DNA of 16,183 nt from DATEUP01 sp041485285 (GTDB lineage Archaea > Thermoplasmatota > DTKX01 > DATEUP01), in assembly GCA_041485285.1 (NCBI GenBank), contig JBGPJF010000052.1, positions 1 through 16,183 of the forward strand. Reading direction: 5' to 3'. Positions within the stretch are counted from its first letter, which is position 1; each line of letters starts with the position of its first letter. The notes under the pieces are model-generated. The model had not been told where the DNA came from and searched no databases. It saw nothing but the letters and a program-made list of their open reading frames with translations. This document shows positions 14,553 to 16,183 of this stretch, piece by piece. The position numbers and the translations under genes were made by a program.

Positions 14553-16183
14553 GGACGCCCCCGCGGGGCCGGCTCCAGGCGCCTGGTATTTGCGGAACTG
14601 CCGGGCCATGTGGCAGAGGCTCGGACCGAGCGCCCCCAGGCAGGAGGAAGCAGGCGCGAAACGGCGTGAGCGGTTTGCCGCCGCCCAGGAACGTAACCGG
14701 CAGGCCGTAAGCGACCATGAGGCTGCTGTTACGGCCACGCGGCCGGGCTCGCCGGAACGCAAGCGGGGGGACCGAGCCCTTGCGTCGGAGGAAAAGCGGT
14801 TCGACATGGAGCGGCGCCGGCTCGAGCAGCCCAAGTTCCGGAAGGCCGTGCGGTTCCTTGGGTGGGACCTTCGAGCGGATCAGGCCGTGTTCTTCGCGGG
14901 GATTGCCGCCTTGTTGGTCTTTGTTGTTGGTCTGATCGGCGTGGCTTTCGTGGGTCTTGCGGCCCCAGGCGGCGCACTCTCGGTCCAGCTCGTGGCTCCC
15001 GTCCTCTTGCTCTTCATGCCGCTTACCGTGTTCGTTTTCCTTGTGCAGTACCCCGAAACGCTCGCAAAGCGGGTGCAGGTGCTCTCACTAGGGCGCGCCC
15101 CGGAGGCCGTGAATTACCTCTCGATGAGCATGCGCTTGCGCCCGAGCCTTGACCGGGCCGTGAGCTTTGCGGCCGAAAACCTCGAGGGTGCGATGGGGGA
15201 CTCGCTGCGGCAAGCGTCATGGAATGTCTACGTGCGGCGTTATTCATCGATCGAGAAGGCCTTCGTGGCGCTTGCCGATGAGTGGGGGAAGGTCAATGAG
15301 GACCTGCGCCGTGCTCTCTATACGCTACGCGGTGCAGCCCTCGAGAGCAGCGAGGAGGGAGTTGCACGGACCCTCGACAAGGCCAACGACATCATTCTTG
15401 CCGGGTCGAGGCAACAGATCATGCACTTCGTGGGGGGGTTGAGCGGTCCCACTACGGTGCTGTTTGCCCTCGGTGTTCTCCTCCCCATCACAATGGGAGC
15501 GGCTCTCCCGCTGATGTCGACCAACATTTCCTTCGACCCGTCGCAGTTCGGCGGCGGGGCGCCGACCATGGTCGTAGCGCCCCCCGACCCGGTTCCGATC
15601 ATCCTGATGTTTGATGTTGTGTTTCCGGCGATCGCCTTTGCGTATGCTTGGCACATCCTCGGGCGACGCCCCGGAACGGTGGTCCCCCCCAACATCGCCT
15701 CCAAGGTTACGAAGCAGCAGCGTCGGAAGTTGGCGGTCACGTCGGCCGCCGTCGGCGTGGGGCTGGCGGCGCTCGCGCTGTTGACGTTGGGTTTGGGGGC
15801 CGCGAGTAGCGCCGCCGAGGGCGGGGGAGGCAGCCGGCTCGCCGATTCGGTTGGCGCGCTGCCCGTGCTGTGGGGAGTGGCGGCCGCGCTCGGGCTGTAC
15901 ATGTTGGGGACGACGCGCGAGCAGCGGAAGGAAAGAGCACGGGTGCTCAAGCTTGAGAGCGAGTTCCCCGACGCGCTCTTCCAGCTCGGCGGCCGCATAT
16001 CGGAGGGCAACTCGCCGGAGCGGGCCATCGAGATGACCGTGAAGAGCATGGAAGGTACTGAGGCCGGTGCGCTGCTCGCGGCAATCTCTTTCCGGATCAA
16101 AGTGACGCGTTCCACGCTCGACCATGCGCTGTTCGGCCGAGGCGGGCTCCTCGTCAGCCACCCCTCGCGGATGGTGCGGGCGG
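14545..16183 (+). CDS. TadC/GspF-type membrane platform protein (3' partial)
   Basis: The frame is open from ATG 14545 to the window end, giving 546 residues so far. It is the inner-membrane platform that partners the GspE2/TadA ATPase. A charged, probably coiled-coil N-terminal region (about 34-103, rich in Arg, Glu and Lys) precedes membrane segments at about 115-138 and 147-168. The first T2SSF domain then follows (about 170-320): YPETLAKRVQVLSLGRAPEAVNYLSMSMRL in pattern, then a W-VY-R-YSS stretch and the helix EGVARTLDKANDIIL. It ends in a third segment (299-324). Further segments lie at 351-371, 396-419 and 438-454, and a second T2SSF domain starts at about 470 (ESEFPDALFQLGGRISEG). Two T2SSF domains in one chain are typical of archaeal TadC/GspF2. 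The ATG has GGGAGAG five bases upstream and overlaps the ATPase stop by eight bases, a sign of tight coupling. Confidence 0.92.
   Translation, partial: MTEDAPAGPAPGAWYLRNCRAMWQRLGPSAPRQEEAGAKRRERFAAAQERNRQAVSDHEAAVTATRPGSPERKRGDRALASEEKRFDMERRRLEQPKFRKAVRFLGWDLRADQAVFFAGIAALLVFVVGLIGVAFVGLAAPGGALSVQLVAPVLLLFMPLTVFVFLVQYPETLAKRVQVLSLGRAPEAVNYLSMSMRLRPSLDRAVSFAAENLEGAMGDSLRQASWNVYVRRYSSIEKAFVALADEWGKVNEDLRRALYTLRGAALESSEEGVARTLDKANDIILAGSRQQIMHFVGGLSGPTTVLFALGVLLPITMGAALPLMSTNISFDPSQFGGGAPTMVVAPPDPVPIILMFDVVFPAIAFAYAWHILGRRPGTVVPPNIASKVTKQQRRKLAVTSAAVGVGLAALALLTLGLGAASSAAEGGGGSRLADSVGALPVLWGVAAALGLYMLGTTREQRKERARVLKLESEFPDALFQLGGRISEGNSPERAIEMTVKSMEGTEAGALLAAISFRIKVTRSTLDHALFGRGGLLVSHPSRMVRA

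Noticed and set aside
15325..16161. Long reverse-strand frames (278 and 265 residues) opposite the TadC gene
   Set aside because: They are antisense shadows of a clear TadC/GspF-type frame that runs to the window end; their composition is Arg/Pro-rich with no domain.
1..16183. tRNA, rRNA, CRISPR, insertion sequence or attachment sites
   Set aside because: No repeat-spacer array, transposase motif, terminal repeats or tRNA-like cloverleaf was seen; nearly all of the window is protein coding.

Overview
The window looks archaeal, most likely a GC-rich member of the Thermoplasmatota or a related euryarchaeal group. The evidence is archaeal-type tandem winged helices of the form that ends in a YHL recognition helix, class III (prepilin-type) leaders with an EGLPL core, an archaeal GspE2/TadA-type ATPase beside a two-domain TadC, a TATA box in the only clearly AT-rich spacer, and many N-glycosylation sequons in the exported proteins. 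This taxonomic call is inference; no rRNA or other marker gene is present.

Layout. A left operon on the + strand (1-8963) holds the 3' end of a beta-sandwich protein, a membrane-spanning protein with PKD domains outside and two winged helices inside, a giant exported protein of 1674 residues with a lamin-tail domain near its C-terminus, and two small proteins with one N-terminal membrane segment. A short - strand operon (10008 to 8978) encodes two pilin-like proteins and runs convergent to the left operon. A 102-bp AT-rich spacer (10009-10110) separates it from a divergent + strand operon (10111 to the window end). That operon encodes a pilin with an Ig-like domain, a ubiquitin-like plus FHA protein, a nine-cysteine protein, a secretion ATPase with two N-terminal FHA domains, and a TadC/GspF-like membrane platform cut off by the window end. 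Coding is continuous: no gap reaches 300 bases, and the longest spacer is 102 bp.

How it fits together. This is a type IV pilus or Tad-like secretion and assembly locus. The ATPase and platform form the motor, the two EGLPL pilins and the other single-TM proteins are candidate fibre or tip subunits, and the giant protein is a candidate adhesin, tip or cell-surface component. Three FHA domains and one ubiquitin-like domain on or next to the motor suggest control by threonine phosphorylation, although no kinase is in view. The PKD-TM-winged-helix protein could carry a surface signal to transcription of the same locus. Its C-terminal third has the layout of an adaptin/coatomer appendage. The cluster resembles, from memory, haloarchaeal pilus loci annotated with DUF7284-DUF7288 families, but that link is unverified.
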